A DNA stretch of 60,177 nucleotides from Ignavibacteriales bacterium (GTDB lineage: Bacteria; Bacteroidota; Ignavibacteria; Ignavibacteriales; SURF-24). Each line of letters starts with the position of its first letter. Position 1 is the stretch's first letter. Made by a program: the position numbers and the translations under genes. Location: assembly GCA_026390815.1 (NCBI GenBank), contig JAPLFH010000013.1:1-60177 (forward strand), given 5' to 3'. The notes under the pieces were generated by a model that saw only the letters and a list, made by a program, of their open reading frames with translations, had not been told where the DNA came from and searched no databases. This document shows, piece by piece, positions 17,720 through 27,848 of this stretch.

Positions 17720-19882
17720 TTACCGAATTATAATACACTTCTGATATGCAGTTTCATCTTTGCGATATTTCAACTCACCTGTAATTGGATCAATAAAGTC
17801 TGCAGTAACAGTGAAATGGACAATGTATACACCACTTACAACTACTTGTCCAGAAGAAGTATTTGAGTTCCATCTTTCATCACCGCTGCCGTTTTCGTGC
17901 TGGATAGTATTTATCAAATCTCCGTTTTCGGTAAATATCCTTATTGTACAATGTCCCGGTATATTCAGGAACATAATCTTATCGGGTTCACCTGGATATT
18001 GTAACAATGATGATCTGATGTTGTAAGGATTTGGAACAATCCTTATATCTGAAAGACTCTCTCCAGCTTGTCTCCTGAGATATGCGGCAATATTCGTTTT
18101 AGTAAAGAACCTACTGCTTAATAATTTTCCTGCAGGATTCGGTCCACCTGCTGCGTTATCACTTCCATCACTAAAAGCACAAAGATAATAATAATATGAG
18201 AATCCTCTCTTAGCTACTACATCATCATAACTGGCTGTACCTGGAGACAATGAAGCAACTTCGTCAAATGTTGTGTCGGGTGTACCGACAGATCGAAATA
18301 TTTTATAACCGCCAAAACCAGATTTACCTTCGGAAGGACTTAGATTCCATGAGAGACTAATACGATCGCCACCTGATTTTACATCCAATAATGATGGAGG
18401 TTGTGGCGGTTGTGGGATATTGTAATTAAGTTGATAATTCCTTACTGCCCGGCTAAAAGTACTCATAATAGAATCTTTTCCAGTGTAAACCCAGGTATTT
18501 TTATAAACGTCCTTTTCAGTTGTTGTTGTTCCATCCGGTAAAGTGAATGGACCTTTATCACTTGAATTATTATAAGCCTGCATCCAGCGTTTACCAATTT
18601 GCCAGCAAGTATTGCGGTCCAATCCACTAACGCCTACTGCTAAAACAACTACTACGCTATCCCCAGGATTTATATCCCAAGGACCATAAGAAATCCAAAG
18701 TCCAGTGCCACCACCATCATTATGGACCTTCCAGGGATCTGATATTTTTGACATATAAACTTCATCCATGCGTTCGGTAGGATTACCACTGGTATTCCCT
18801 TTGTATGGCACACCGCTAAGGAAATTATATAAATCAGCTTGCTGTGGTGCTGTAGATGGAGACATATCGCCGAGGCTTGGATAAGTATCGCCGGCGTGCC
18901 AGCCAAGTACAGCCGGCTGATTGATATTATCTGATTTGTCTGAAGTTGTTTTATCTACATGGAGAGTTACAATTCCAGCGAACTGAGGTGAACTTAAGCG
19001 GCCTGTTTTTTTAACAATATCGGGCGAACCAATATTGTCATAATTATTTTCAGCTCTTTGTCCTGTCCATTCAAAACCAGCACGCAACCACTGAGGAAGT
19101 GGACTTGATTCAGTTAAACTTGAAACTTCATTGGCATGCAAAGGATAATCCTCACCGCGCCTTGTAGCCCAACTATGTTTACCATACTCCTGGTCATAAC
19201 CCATCTTATCAGCACCTTCGCGGCATACACTATAGCGATTAAGAAATCCGAAACGGAATCCTTTCACCGGGGCATTAAGAACCTTCTTATTTTCCGCACT
19301 AACATATCCAGTATTCTTAAATGTATACTCAATTATAAAATAATTATCATGGTATTGCTGACTAAAAGCAAGGACGCGCCTTGTCATAGTAATACCCATC
19401 GAAGTATTTACAATGTTTGTTACTATTCTATCCGCAATCTGATTTTCATCTATGCTATCTACATCTGCAATATATGGAGCACTGATATTTACTCCATCTA
19501 CATAGACTGTTGGATTAGCAAATTTTGCAGTTTGCTTTAGTACCATTGGAAAGACGGTAACTGCTGCATACGCGGTATTGATAGCATTGCAAAAGTTATC
19601 CCAATGTTGACCTTTGGAGTCGTTGAAATCCTGGCACCCAATGAATGTGCGTTCTATAACAGCATTATCCTGAAGGAGATAATCTGAAGGCCAGGTCAAT
19701 CCTTCATAATAAACATTGTTCCATGCTCGTTCAGAGCCAACAGCAGTAAACTTGCTCTGAAGTGATCCTACCCTGATATAACGTGTTTGTGTTTCAGATA
19801 CCTGAGCAGACAACTGAGGTATAATTGAAAACAAACAAATTCCTGCAACTAAAGTTATTAAGCATTTGTGTACACGAAACAT
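17720..19882 (-). CDS. Exported protein with FnIII domain and C-terminal sorting-like domain
   Basis: A signal peptide (cut near SAQVSE, residues 24-27) starts a 720-residue secreted or surface protein. The N-terminal ~480 residues are not of a family I recognise. A fibronectin type III domain follows at ~490-580 (PSLLDVKSGGDRISLSWNLS ... GYKIFRS). The C-terminus (from ~612: RIVPNPYN ... GHCTIRIFTENGDLINTI ... SGVYIVHFTV) resembles FlgD-Ig/T9SS-like tail domains, though without the canonical YPNPFNP. It sits 35 bp after the TonB receptor with a GGAG site. I infer surface exposure and joint function with the receptor. Confidence 0.65.
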   Translation of the reverse strand: MFRVHKCLITLVAGICLFSIIPQLSAQVSETQTRYIRVGSLQSKFTAVGSERAWNNVYYEGLTWPSDYLLQDNAVIERTFIGCQDFNDSKGQHWDNFCNAINTAYAAVTVFPMVLKQTAKFANPTVYVDGVNISAPYIADVDSIDENQIADRIVTNIVNTSMGITMTRRVLAFSQQYHDNYFIIEYTFKNTGYVSAENKKVLNAPVKGFRFGFLNRYSVCREGADKMGYDQEYGKHSWATRRGEDYPLHANEVSSLTESSPLPQWLRAGFEWTGQRAENNYDNIGSPDIVKKTGRLSSPQFAGIVTLHVDKTTSDKSDNINQPAVLGWHAGDTYPSLGDMSPSTAPQQADLYNFLSGVPYKGNTSGNPTERMDEVYMSKISDPWKVHNDGGGTGLWISYGPWDINPGDSVVVVLAVGVSGLDRNTCWQIGKRWMQAYNNSSDKGPFTLPDGTTTTEKDVYKNTWVYTGKDSIMSTFSRAVRNYQLNYNIPQPPQPPSLLDVKSGGDRISLSWNLSPSEGKSGFGGYKIFRSVGTPDTTFDEVASLSPGTASYDDVVAKRGFSYYYYLCAFSDGSDNAAGGPNPAGKLLSSRFFTKTNIAAYLRRQAGESLSDIRIVPNPYNIRSSLLQYPGEPDKIMFLNIPGHCTIRIFTENGDLINTIQHENGSGDERWNSNTSSGQVVVSGVYIVHFTVTADFIDPITGELKYRKDETAYQKCIIIR

Positions 19883-19917
19883 TATGATACTCCATTTAAT
19901 TATACCAAGAAATAATA

Positions 19918-22900
19918 TCAGAAATTTACCCTGATACCAAGACTAAAATGACGAGGATTAAGAAACGACATTGATTCATCATTAGGCATATTGATATAAG
20001 ATTTTGTTTCCTTTCTATGGTTGTTCGCTTTAGTAATCTCCGGATCGTTGTTGGGATTAGATTGAAGCGGATCATACGCTACATTACCAGGACGATATTC
20101 GCCGATCCGGTCATTTCCATTTTGATCGCCAGTTTCAAATGGGAAACAGAGTGATGTGAGATAATCCTGATAATCGTACGAATCTACAAAACCAGTCGTG
20201 TTAAGGAATTTAAAGTTAAATACATTTGAGATGTCCAGATAGAGTTGGAAATTCAATTTAAGAAGGTCGCCAAATCCACGGAAATCTTTTGCCAATCTCA
20301 TATCGGCTCCAAAATAATCTACCCACTGAACATTGTTTGAAACGCCGGGGATATTATTTGGATTATACGTAGCGTGCGCTCCCGACTGCCAATTTGCAAG
20401 AATACTTAAACTCCAGCCACCAAGCGGATTCATGCCAAACATTACTGGACCAAAATCATCTGGTGAATCGAACTCAACGTTAGCTCTGGCATATGGCTGC
20501 GGTACTGGTTTAGATTGCTGTGGATTGAGTAATAAGTATGCACGCTGTTTGTTAAGGTCCTGAAAATATTGAGTTATATCAAAGTACCCTGAAGTAACTA
20601 CATTATAAGTGTAGTTAATAAATCCCTTGAACCATCCTCCAGAAACTTTTGACAGGGTTACTTCAAATCCACGGATATCAGCATAGTTATTACTTGCAGC
20701 TTGATAATAATTAACTGATGTATTGATACTTTGATAGAGTATCCAACCGGGTTGATGAGTTACATCTTTATAATATGCGGCAAGATGAAGAAGTACTGTG
20801 TTGAATAAATTCTGCTCGTAGCCTAACTCATAAGCTATTGTCTTTTCATAGTTCATGTTAGGATTTCCCATATAGTCCACCTGACCATTAGCTTCTTGTT
20901 GAAGAAGGAACCTGTAAGAAGATGATGGTTCGGAAACGAAATGCCCATAATTAAAATACAATTTCGAATCCTCAGTTATTGGATGCGAAATTCCAAGCCG
21001 AGGGCTTAAATACATTTCTGATGTTGCCTTTTGCTTAGGCGAATTTTGAGTTATTAATTTACCTGCACCAGCGCTATATAAATTGTTATATGGATCGAGT
21101 TCCAAATAATCTGAATTTGGATTAGAATAATCGAATCTTGCACCAATGTTAGCAATGAAACCCTGGAATTCGAGTTTGTCCTGGGCATATACACCAAGTC
21201 GGTATGGGAAAATGTGGTATTGCAAATTTCTTGTCCATGTTGACATCGATGGGCTGTACGTGCCTGAACTGATATTCATATCATTATAATAAAACTGAAA
21301 GCCTGCCTTAACCTGGTTATATTTATCAAACTGACTTGTAAGATTGAACATTAAAGATGTAGTAGAGTTAACACTTTTATCACGACCAAGATTCATCCAA
21401 CCACCCATACTCATTACTCCATCAATAGATCCGGTACTGTAACCCCAATAACCGTACGGCGCTTCGTCTACAAAATACCCGGCAATCGGCTCATAAATTT
21501 TTGAAGTATCACGGAGTTGACTCTGGAAAGTTTTATATCGATTTTCATTTCGCTGAAATGTTGCGTCATAGAAAGTTGTTGGACTTAACACATGCGTAAG
21601 TGATATTCCGATTACATTACGATAGATTGAGCTTGGGCTATATCTATCCGGCATGTATAAAACATTCATCCCATCAGTACTGGATAGAAGATCGGCGACT
21701 TCCGCCTGGCTTCTCATTAAATAACCAGTAGGAGTTGTTGTCCATTCATATGGAGATACCGAATGATCTTCTCCATAAATTCCCATAACTAAAAGTTTGA
21801 TGTCCGGAGTGATATTAGAATTGAATTTCAATTCAAGGTGATTATCGGTATAAGCATCACGGGAAAGAGGAATAACAAACATATCACGTTCAGCAAAGTA
21901 CGATAAATAGAAACGAAGGTTACCTAATTCCTGCCCAACAAACGGAACCGGACCGCCAAATCCCGCATCAATTGTATAATCAGGTTTGTTTATATCACCG
22001 GTGCGACGACGCTGCCACTCCCACAATTTCTTTGCACCCAAAGGTGTAAGATCATTCGCAGGATTATCATCCTGAAGTGTTTTTAACGCAATGGCATTCC
22101 ATCCCTGAAAAGAAGGATAACTCTCCTTCGTATACTGATCCCATGCCCCGTTATTAGTGCCGGTCCAGCAAACTGTAGGATCAGTATAAGGACGGTTATA
22201 ATATGAGTTCACATTGTACGGAGATATACCAAAATGCTTCTGTTGCGGTGAAGCGTAACTTACATTTATAGTTGCGGAATAACGATCCCGATCACCATCT
22301 TTTGTAATAACATTAACAATACCAGATCTTACATTGCCATATTCAGCATTAAATCCGCCAGTTTGTATCTGGATATTCTTTGCTGAAGCCAGACTAAGTG
22401 CGGAATATGGAATATTCGATCGTTCATCATTAAGACTGAAACCATCAACCAAATAGATTGTTTGGTTTGCACCTCCACCACGAACTAAGATACCGCTGCT
22501 TCCCTGCTGAATTCCAGCTTGTAATTTTAGAACTTCAGTAATAGTATGAACAGGCAATGTTTCGATATCTTCTGTTTTGATATTAAGTACACTGTTTGCC
22601 ACGTCTTTTACAACCACTGGTTGGTGTGCAGAAACAACAACTTCACCCACTGTAAGAGTTGTTGTATGCAAATCAGCATTAACCACACTAGTCAAATCTA
22701 TCTCAACTACAACACCCTTGATAGTAACCTTTTCATAACTTACCATACTGAATCTGATGTTGTAAGTACCAGGAGGAACATTTAAAATTGCATATGAGCC
22801 ATCTGCATTCGTAGCCGCACCCATGGAAGTTCCTTCAACTATAATATTAACACCCATAAGTGGTTGTCCGGTTTCTGCATCGGTTGCTTTCCCAGCAATC

Positions 22901-22977
22901 TTTCCAGTTGTTCCTGCTGCAATGGGAACGGAGAAACCTAAAGATAATGTTATAAGCAAAACGTATACAAATTTCAT
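19918..22977 (-). CDS. TonB-dependent receptor with carboxypeptidase-regulatory-like N-terminal domain
   Basis: I start at the ATG at 22977 (MKFVYVLLITLSLGF), which has an AGAGGAG ribosome-binding site; the frame is open for 21 more codons upstream. A signal peptide is followed by a CarboxypepD_reg-like domain (GKIAGKATDAETGQPLMGVNIIVEGT ... PPGTYNIRFS). The plug domain comes next (VANSVLNIKTEDIETLPV ... GILVRGGGANQTIYLVDGFSLND ... GNVRSGIVNVITKDG), then a ~750-residue barrel ending FSLGIRVNF with a terminal Phe. This is an outer-membrane active transporter. The substrate is unknown: no SusD-like partner is present, and the neighbours are a PorV-like barrel and exported proteins. Confidence 0.92.
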   Translation of the reverse strand: MKFVYVLLITLSLGFSVPIAAGTTGKIAGKATDAETGQPLMGVNIIVEGTSMGAATNADGSYAILNVPPGTYNIRFSMVSYEKVTIKGVVVEIDLTSVVNADLHTTTLTVGEVVVSAHQPVVVKDVANSVLNIKTEDIETLPVHTITEVLKLQAGIQQGSSGILVRGGGANQTIYLVDGFSLNDERSNIPYSALSLASAKNIQIQTGGFNAEYGNVRSGIVNVITKDGDRDRYSATINVSYASPQQKHFGISPYNVNSYYNRPYTDPTVCWTGTNNGAWDQYTKESYPSFQGWNAIALKTLQDDNPANDLTPLGAKKLWEWQRRRTGDINKPDYTIDAGFGGPVPFVGQELGNLRFYLSYFAERDMFVIPLSRDAYTDNHLELKFNSNITPDIKLLVMGIYGEDHSVSPYEWTTTPTGYLMRSQAEVADLLSSTDGMNVLYMPDRYSPSSIYRNVIGISLTHVLSPTTFYDATFQRNENRYKTFQSQLRDTSKIYEPIAGYFVDEAPYGYWGYSTGSIDGVMSMGGWMNLGRDKSVNSTTSLMFNLTSQFDKYNQVKAGFQFYYNDMNISSGTYSPSMSTWTRNLQYHIFPYRLGVYAQDKLEFQGFIANIGARFDYSNPNSDYLELDPYNNLYSAGAGKLITQNSPKQKATSEMYLSPRLGISHPITEDSKLYFNYGHFVSEPSSSYRFLLQQEANGQVDYMGNPNMNYEKTIAYELGYEQNLFNTVLLHLAAYYKDVTHQPGWILYQSINTSVNYYQAASNNYADIRGFEVTLSKVSGGWFKGFINYTYNVVTSGYFDITQYFQDLNKQRAYLLLNPQQSKPVPQPYARANVEFDSPDDFGPVMFGMNPLGGWSLSILANWQSGAHATYNPNNIPGVSNNVQWVDYFGADMRLAKDFRGFGDLLKLNFQLYLDISNVFNFKFLNTTGFVDSYDYQDYLTSLCFPFETGDQNGNDRIGEYRPGNVAYDPLQSNPNNDPEITKANNHRKETKSYINMPNDESMSFLNPRHFSLGIRVNF

Positions 22978-23042
22978 TTTTAATCTCCTCTGATATATAT
23001 AGTACTCAGAAAAACTTTTAGTCTCTCTTAATGGAAACATTA

Positions 23043-24101
23043 TTATAGTGCGAAACTAAATGAGAATCTTTGTACATTATTTAAAACCTTGTGTGATATA
23101 TAGGAATAGTCAAAAGCGAAACCGAATTTATGTACACCAAAACCTAATGTTAAACCATAATCATCCTGTTTAGTAACATAACCTGCACGAAGTGCTAAAG
23201 TATTCATAAAAACATACTCACCACCGATATTTAGATACTCAGAATATGAACGCGGATGGACTGCATCAATTGATAAAATAAAAGAATTATATTCGGACAT
23301 AGTCGGGATAAAATCCATAAGATTCATTGATATCCCGAATCTGAATGTTAAGGGTAGTTGGAAACTCTCACGCTCATATGCAATCTCCCTGGAAAAATTG
23401 CTAATAGACATTCCGAAAGCTAGACTTTTGAATCCGGTTCTGTAAATCGTTCCAAAATCAAATGCAAGAACATTCAGGGAATACTTCTTCACTTCGTAAG
23501 TAGTATCCGTTGTTAACACTGAATCTATTATCACCTGGTTATAAACCGGAACCTGACTTGAACCGAGATTTTGATATGCATATTTTACTCTTCCACCAAC
23601 AGCAAACTCCTCTGAAAGCCTTTTTCCATATACGAGTTTTATAGCATATGCGTATGGTTCAGGATAGCCAGCCAAATCAACAAAGCCCTGTTCATTACTG
23701 GCAACACTGGTAAATTTGAATTCACCGTAATTCACCCTTGTAAAATCAAGACCAAGCACTCCGTATTCTCCTTTGAATGGAGCAAATGCAAGAGAACCAG
23801 AAAAATATTTTATATCCGCAATCCACTTCATCTGACTCACACCGGCTTGTACCAAGGAAGTCATTTCAGATATCCCAGCCGGGTTAAAAAACAATGAAGT
23901 AGCAGTTCCGCCAACAGTAGTAACTGCCTCACCCATAGCTGTTGCTCTGGCATCTGTGCTTACACTAAGGAAACCAAATCCAGTTTGAGCTAATTTTACC
24001 TGAGAATATAAAGATGACATAAAAATAAACTGTGCTATAATTGATAGCAGAAGCGCAGGTAGAAATCGCCTCGAAATGAAGTTAGTAGTATTAATTTTCA
24101 T
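23043..24101 (-). CDS. PorV/PorQ-family outer-membrane protein
   Basis: A signal peptide precedes a barrel whose N-terminus carries the family pattern: GFGFLSVSTDARATAMGEAVTTVGGTATSLFFNPAGIS. The C-terminus FSFSFAL ends in an outer-membrane-type strand. PorV-family proteins (FadL-like fold) shuttle or hold T9SS cargo or form outer-membrane channels. It is the first gene of the four-gene operon with an AAGGAGT site; the TonB receptor starts 65 bp on. Several such paralogues usually exist per genome, so this need not be the main T9SS PorV. Confidence 0.85.
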   Translation of the reverse strand: MKINTTNFISRRFLPALLLSIIAQFIFMSSLYSQVKLAQTGFGFLSVSTDARATAMGEAVTTVGGTATSLFFNPAGISEMTSLVQAGVSQMKWIADIKYFSGSLAFAPFKGEYGVLGLDFTRVNYGEFKFTSVASNEQGFVDLAGYPEPYAYAIKLVYGKRLSEEFAVGGRVKYAYQNLGSSQVPVYNQVIIDSVLTTDTTYEVKKYSLNVLAFDFGTIYRTGFKSLAFGMSISNFSREIAYERESFQLPLTFRFGISMNLMDFIPTMSEYNSFILSIDAVHPRSYSEYLNIGGEYVFMNTLALRAGYVTKQDDYGLTLGFGVHKFGFAFDYSYISHKVLNNVQRFSFSFAL

Positions 24102-24580
24102 AATATGCGATACTCCTTTGTTGGGATGCTAAAAAACTGAAGGTATAACAAGTGAGGAAATCATTTTGATAAGATCCTGAATGATTTGCCTTTGCTGATA
24201 TATGATCTGTAAACACAATTAATCTTTTATTTATTGAATTGTATTATTATCAAACCTACTTAAACCAAAAGTTTAGAAGGGAAAAAACAAGAAAACAACT
24301 TTAATCAAAATACTTTACGAATTTTCTTTGGAAAATATTAAAGATAGAAATCAATATTTCCCTTTTTCGGTTGCAATATTAATCATTAAATACTCAAATG
24401 TCAATCAAATTATTTTATTGATATACGCGCGCATTGCGCCATAAAAATTGATACTCAATTTACAAGCATTAATTTCTGCTCTTTTCATTATATTTCAGTC
24501 AGCAAAAATTTTTTAATGCAAGATTAAACCAAGACGGTATTTATTGCGTCAAATTAACAAAAAAACTTAGGGTAATAAAT
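24102..24580. other. Divergent intergenic region between PorV-like operon and htrA
   Basis: About 480 bp of very AT-rich DNA with no ORF or RNA gene that I can support. It should hold the divergent promoters for both flanking transcripts. The only compositional landmark is a short CG-rich ACGCGCGCATTGCGCC patch near 24426. No riboswitch-like structure was recognised. Confidence 0.4.
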
Positions 24581-25747
24581 ATGAGTAAACGAGAAGTTGT
24601 ATTTTTTTCAATACTAATTTCATTTGTTTTAATATCTGTTTCACCAGCTTTCAATCTATTATCGAATGAAAAAATTTATAACGATACTAATTACACTTCG
24701 GTTTCTACACAGCAACGACAGTTAGCTAACGACCATATTACAGGTTCAAGGAATAACCTGATTACAGAAACCGTAAAGAAAGTAAGTCCTGCTGTTGTTG
24801 GAATTAATGTTACTGAAACCAGAACATACAGGGATCCCTGGGCAAATGATCCTTTCTGGCGCCAGTTTTTTGGAGATCAAACCTACAACCAACAAATTAA
24901 AATGCTTGGATCTGGAACAATCATTTCTCCAGACGGTTATATTTTAACGAATGATCATGTTGCGGGAAATGCAGATAAAATTGTGGTAACGCTTACTAAT
25001 GGAAATCATTTTAATGCTAAAGTTGTTGGAAACGATCCTGTTTCGGATATTTGTCTTCTTAAAATTGATGGTGAAAATCTTCCATCAATTAAAATGGGCA
25101 ATTCTGAGGATGTAATGACTGGTGAATGGGTTATTGCCTTGGGAAATCCTTTTGGTTTATTCGAAATTAATGATCAGCCTACTGTTACCGTCGGGGTAAT
25201 TAGTGCAAAAGGAATGAATCTGGACCCTGTAGATAATCGTTATTACCTTGGAATGCTTCAAACCGATGCTTCTATTAATAGTGGAAATAGCGGTGGACCC
25301 TTGGTAAATAGTGTGGGAGAATTAATAGGAATGAATACTTTGATTTATACCGGCGGTGGTGCAGGCAGCATCGGATTAGGATTTGCAATTCCAATTGATA
25401 AAATAAAAAAAATTATCGAAGACATAAAAAAACACGGTACTATTGACAGAAATTTCTGGATTGGAATGAGTGCCCAGACAATAGATGAAGGAATTGCTAA
25501 ATACTATAAACTTGCAAGTACCCGCGGAGTAATTGTAACAAATGTAGAAAAAAATTCCCCCGCATTTAAAGCAGGAATTGAAGTTGGTGACATAATTTCT
25601 GAAATAGACAATTACAAAGTAAATAATTATCAATCTCTGATAGGAGTATTTCAGGAGTTTCGTACTGGTGAGTCTATCAATTTAAAAATTATGAGAGATA
25701 ATAATCCTTTAACTAAAAAGATGACCCTGGAAAGAAAATATGATTGA
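24581..25747 (+). CDS. HtrA/Deg-family periplasmic serine protease
   Basis: An N-terminal hydrophobic segment (residues ~7-24) acts as signal or anchor. The trypsin-like domain has all three catalytic residues: His126 in ILTNDHVAG, Asp156 in DPVSDICLL and Ser237 in INSGNSGGPL. A single PDZ domain follows (~285-385: GVIVTNVEKNSPAFKAGIEVGDIISEI). One PDZ and 388 residues fit DegS/HhoA-like members. The role is degradation or sensing of misfolded envelope proteins. The end overlaps the start of purB by 8 nt, so the two are probably co-translated despite unrelated functions. Confidence 0.92.
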   Translation: MSKREVVFFSILISFVLISVSPAFNLLSNEKIYNDTNYTSVSTQQRQLANDHITGSRNNLITETVKKVSPAVVGINVTETRTYRDPWANDPFWRQFFGDQTYNQQIKMLGSGTIISPDGYILTNDHVAGNADKIVVTLTNGNHFNAKVVGNDPVSDICLLKIDGENLPSIKMGNSEDVMTGEWVIALGNPFGLFEINDQPTVTVGVISAKGMNLDPVDNRYYLGMLQTDASINSGNSGGPLVNSVGELIGMNTLIYTGGGAGSIGLGFAIPIDKIKKIIEDIKKHGTIDRNFWIGMSAQTIDEGIAKYYKLASTRGVIVTNVEKNSPAFKAGIEVGDIISEIDNYKVNNYQSLIGVFQEFRTGESINLKIMRDNNPLTKKMTLERKYD

Positions 25748-27041
25748 AAGATACACACTTCCCGAAATGGGAAAAATCTGGCAAGACGAATTCAAATATA
25801 AAACCTGGCTCCGTATTGAAATTCTTGCTTGCGAAGCTCGCGCATTGTTTGGTGAAATTCCTGCTGAAGATTTAGATGTAATAAAATTAAAAGCAAATTT
25901 TGATGTGAAAAAAATTCTGGAGATTGAAGAAACAACCAAACACGATGTAATTGCGTTTCTTACCAATGTTGCTGAATATGTTGGACCAGAATCACGGCAC
26001 ATTCATTATGGAATGACCAGTTCCGATATTCTTGACACTTCCCTTTCCTGCCAGATGAAAGAAGCTGGTGAAATAATAATGCAAAAACTTGTTTCCTTAA
26101 AAAATATTTTAAAGAAACGCGCGCTCGAGCATAAATATACTCTTTGCATTGGAAGAACGCATGGAATCCACGCTGAGCCAACAACCATGGGACTTAAGTT
26201 TGCATTGTGGTTTGAAGAAACAAAAAGAAATATCAAGCGGTTAGAAAATGCTATTGAAGTAATAAGTGTCGGGCAGATTTCCGGAGCAGTCGGTACCTTC
26301 GAACATCTTTCCCCCAAAGTTGAAGAGTATGTTTGCGATAAAATGGGGTTAAAACCAGCCTTGGTTTCTACTCAGATTATCCAAAGGGATAGGCATGCCG
26401 AATTTTTATCTACCTTAGCAATAATTGGAACGACTCTGGAAAAAATAGCAATTGAAATACGGCATCTACAACGGACAGAAGTTTTGGAAGCAGAAGAATA
26501 TTTTTCTAAAGGACAAAAAGGTTCTTCGGCAATGCCGCATAAACGAAATCCAATTACCTGCGAAAGGATTGCTGGTTTGGCGCGTGTTCTAAGAAGCAAT
26601 TCAATGGCGGCGATGGAAAACGTTGCACTTTGGCACGAACGGGATATTTCGCATTCTTCTGTTGAAAGAATTATTGTCCCTGATAGTTGTATACTGCTCG
26701 ATTATATGTTGAACCTTTCCAATAAACTAATTGATAATCTGTTGATCTATCCAGAAAATATGACTAAGAATTTAAATCTTACACGGGGATTGATCTATTC
26801 CCAAACAGTTCTTCTTAAACTTGTAAGCAACGGAGCATCCCGCGAAGATGCTTATAAGATGGTTCAAGTCCCAGCAATGGAAGTTTGGGCTAATCAAAAC
26901 AAAACCTTAAAAGATGAATTGCTTAACTCATCTGAAGTAATGAAATTACTTTCTGTAAATGAATTAGAGGAAATTTTTAATTCGAAAAAAATATTGAAGA
27001 ATATTGATTACATTTTTGCCCGTTCTGTAGAAACAGAATAA
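25740..27041 (+). CDS. purB: Adenylosuccinate lyase
   Basis: The enzyme acts twice in purine synthesis: SAICAR to AICAR, and adenylosuccinate to AMP. The fumarase-superfamily signature GSSAMPHKRNPITCE is intact, along with GMTSSDILDTSLSCQM, GRTHGIHAEPTTMGLKF and HERDISHSSVERI. The length of 433 residues is standard for the short bacterial form. The ATG lies inside the last codons of htrA. Confidence 0.95.
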   Translation: MIERYTLPEMGKIWQDEFKYKTWLRIEILACEARALFGEIPAEDLDVIKLKANFDVKKILEIEETTKHDVIAFLTNVAEYVGPESRHIHYGMTSSDILDTSLSCQMKEAGEIIMQKLVSLKNILKKRALEHKYTLCIGRTHGIHAEPTTMGLKFALWFEETKRNIKRLENAIEVISVGQISGAVGTFEHLSPKVEEYVCDKMGLKPALVSTQIIQRDRHAEFLSTLAIIGTTLEKIAIEIRHLQRTEVLEAEEYFSKGQKGSSAMPHKRNPITCERIAGLARVLRSNSMAAMENVALWHERDISHSSVERIIVPDSCILLDYMLNLSNKLIDNLLIYPENMTKNLNLTRGLIYSQTVLLKLVSNGASREDAYKMVQVPAMEVWANQNKTLKDELLNSSEVMKLLSVNELEEIFNSKKILKNIDYIFARSVETE

Positions 27042-27113
27042 ATAAAAGTTTTTTATCTGGAATTATTAACAGGCAAGTTTTGTTTTAAAGTTTGAATAAA
27101 AGGATTACGAAAA

Positions 27114-27635
27114 ATGAAAAACCTATTCAAACCTTTAATTGCATTAGTTTTAAGCATGATTGCTCTTGCTTGTGGTGGTAATGCAGATAATTTAAGAAAT
27201 GGTGAATTGGCTCCGGATTTTACTCTTCAGGATGCGCTTGGTAACAGCTATACACTTTCTACTTTCCGGGGTAAATCACCTGTTGTAGTTTATTTCTATC
27301 CGATGGCTGGAACTTCGGGCTGTACAAAAGAAGCTTGTAGTTTTCGCGATAATTGGAGTAAGTTCAAAGAAAATAATATTGTAGTATTTGGAATAAGCGT
27401 CGACTCTAAAGAAAAAATTAAAAAATTTATTGATGAAAACTCACTTAACTTTCCTCTACTTTCCGATAATGACAAAACCGTATGTAAGGAATATGGGGTT
27501 CTTAATAGTTTAGGTGTTGCAAGCAGAATTACATTTATTATCGACAAATTTGGTAACATCAACACAATTATAAGAGATGTAGATGTTTCTACTCATTCCG
27601 AGCAAGTATTTAATCTTACCACCAAGTTACTTTAG
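27114..27635 (+). CDS. Lipoprotein peroxiredoxin, PrxQ/Bcp type
   Basis: A lipobox at IALAC (Cys20) indicates a lipid-anchored enzyme. The AhpC/TSA fold carries the peroxidatic Cys70 and resolving Cys75 in TSGCTKEACSFRDNW, the C-x4-C spacing of PrxQ/BCP. It should reduce peroxides at the envelope using a thioredoxin-like donor. An AAGGAT site precedes the ATG. Confidence 0.9.
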   Translation: MKNLFKPLIALVLSMIALACGGNADNLRNGELAPDFTLQDALGNSYTLSTFRGKSPVVVYFYPMAGTSGCTKEACSFRDNWSKFKENNIVVFGISVDSKEKIKKFIDENSLNFPLLSDNDKTVCKEYGVLNSLGVASRITFIIDKFGNINTIIRDVDVSTHSEQVFNLTTKLL

Positions 27636-27848
27636 AATTAGGGAAGAGAATTAATAAAACAGAATACAAAAACTGGTAAAATAGAATACATCTTTAATCA
27701 TCTTGCAACAAGTATTATGAATCTATTATTGAACATCTCACATATAGAATAAATCTCAAAAAATAATATTCCCATAGAAATCTTTCTATTTTTTTAATCC
27801 ATCTTTTGTACTAAATTTACTTCGAAACAATAACAAAAGATATTGAAG

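Noticed and set aside
24421-24445. CG-rich ACGCGCGCATTGCGCC patch in the htrA upstream region as an operator
   Set aside because: It is only a partial palindrome and occurs once; there is no basis to name a regulator.
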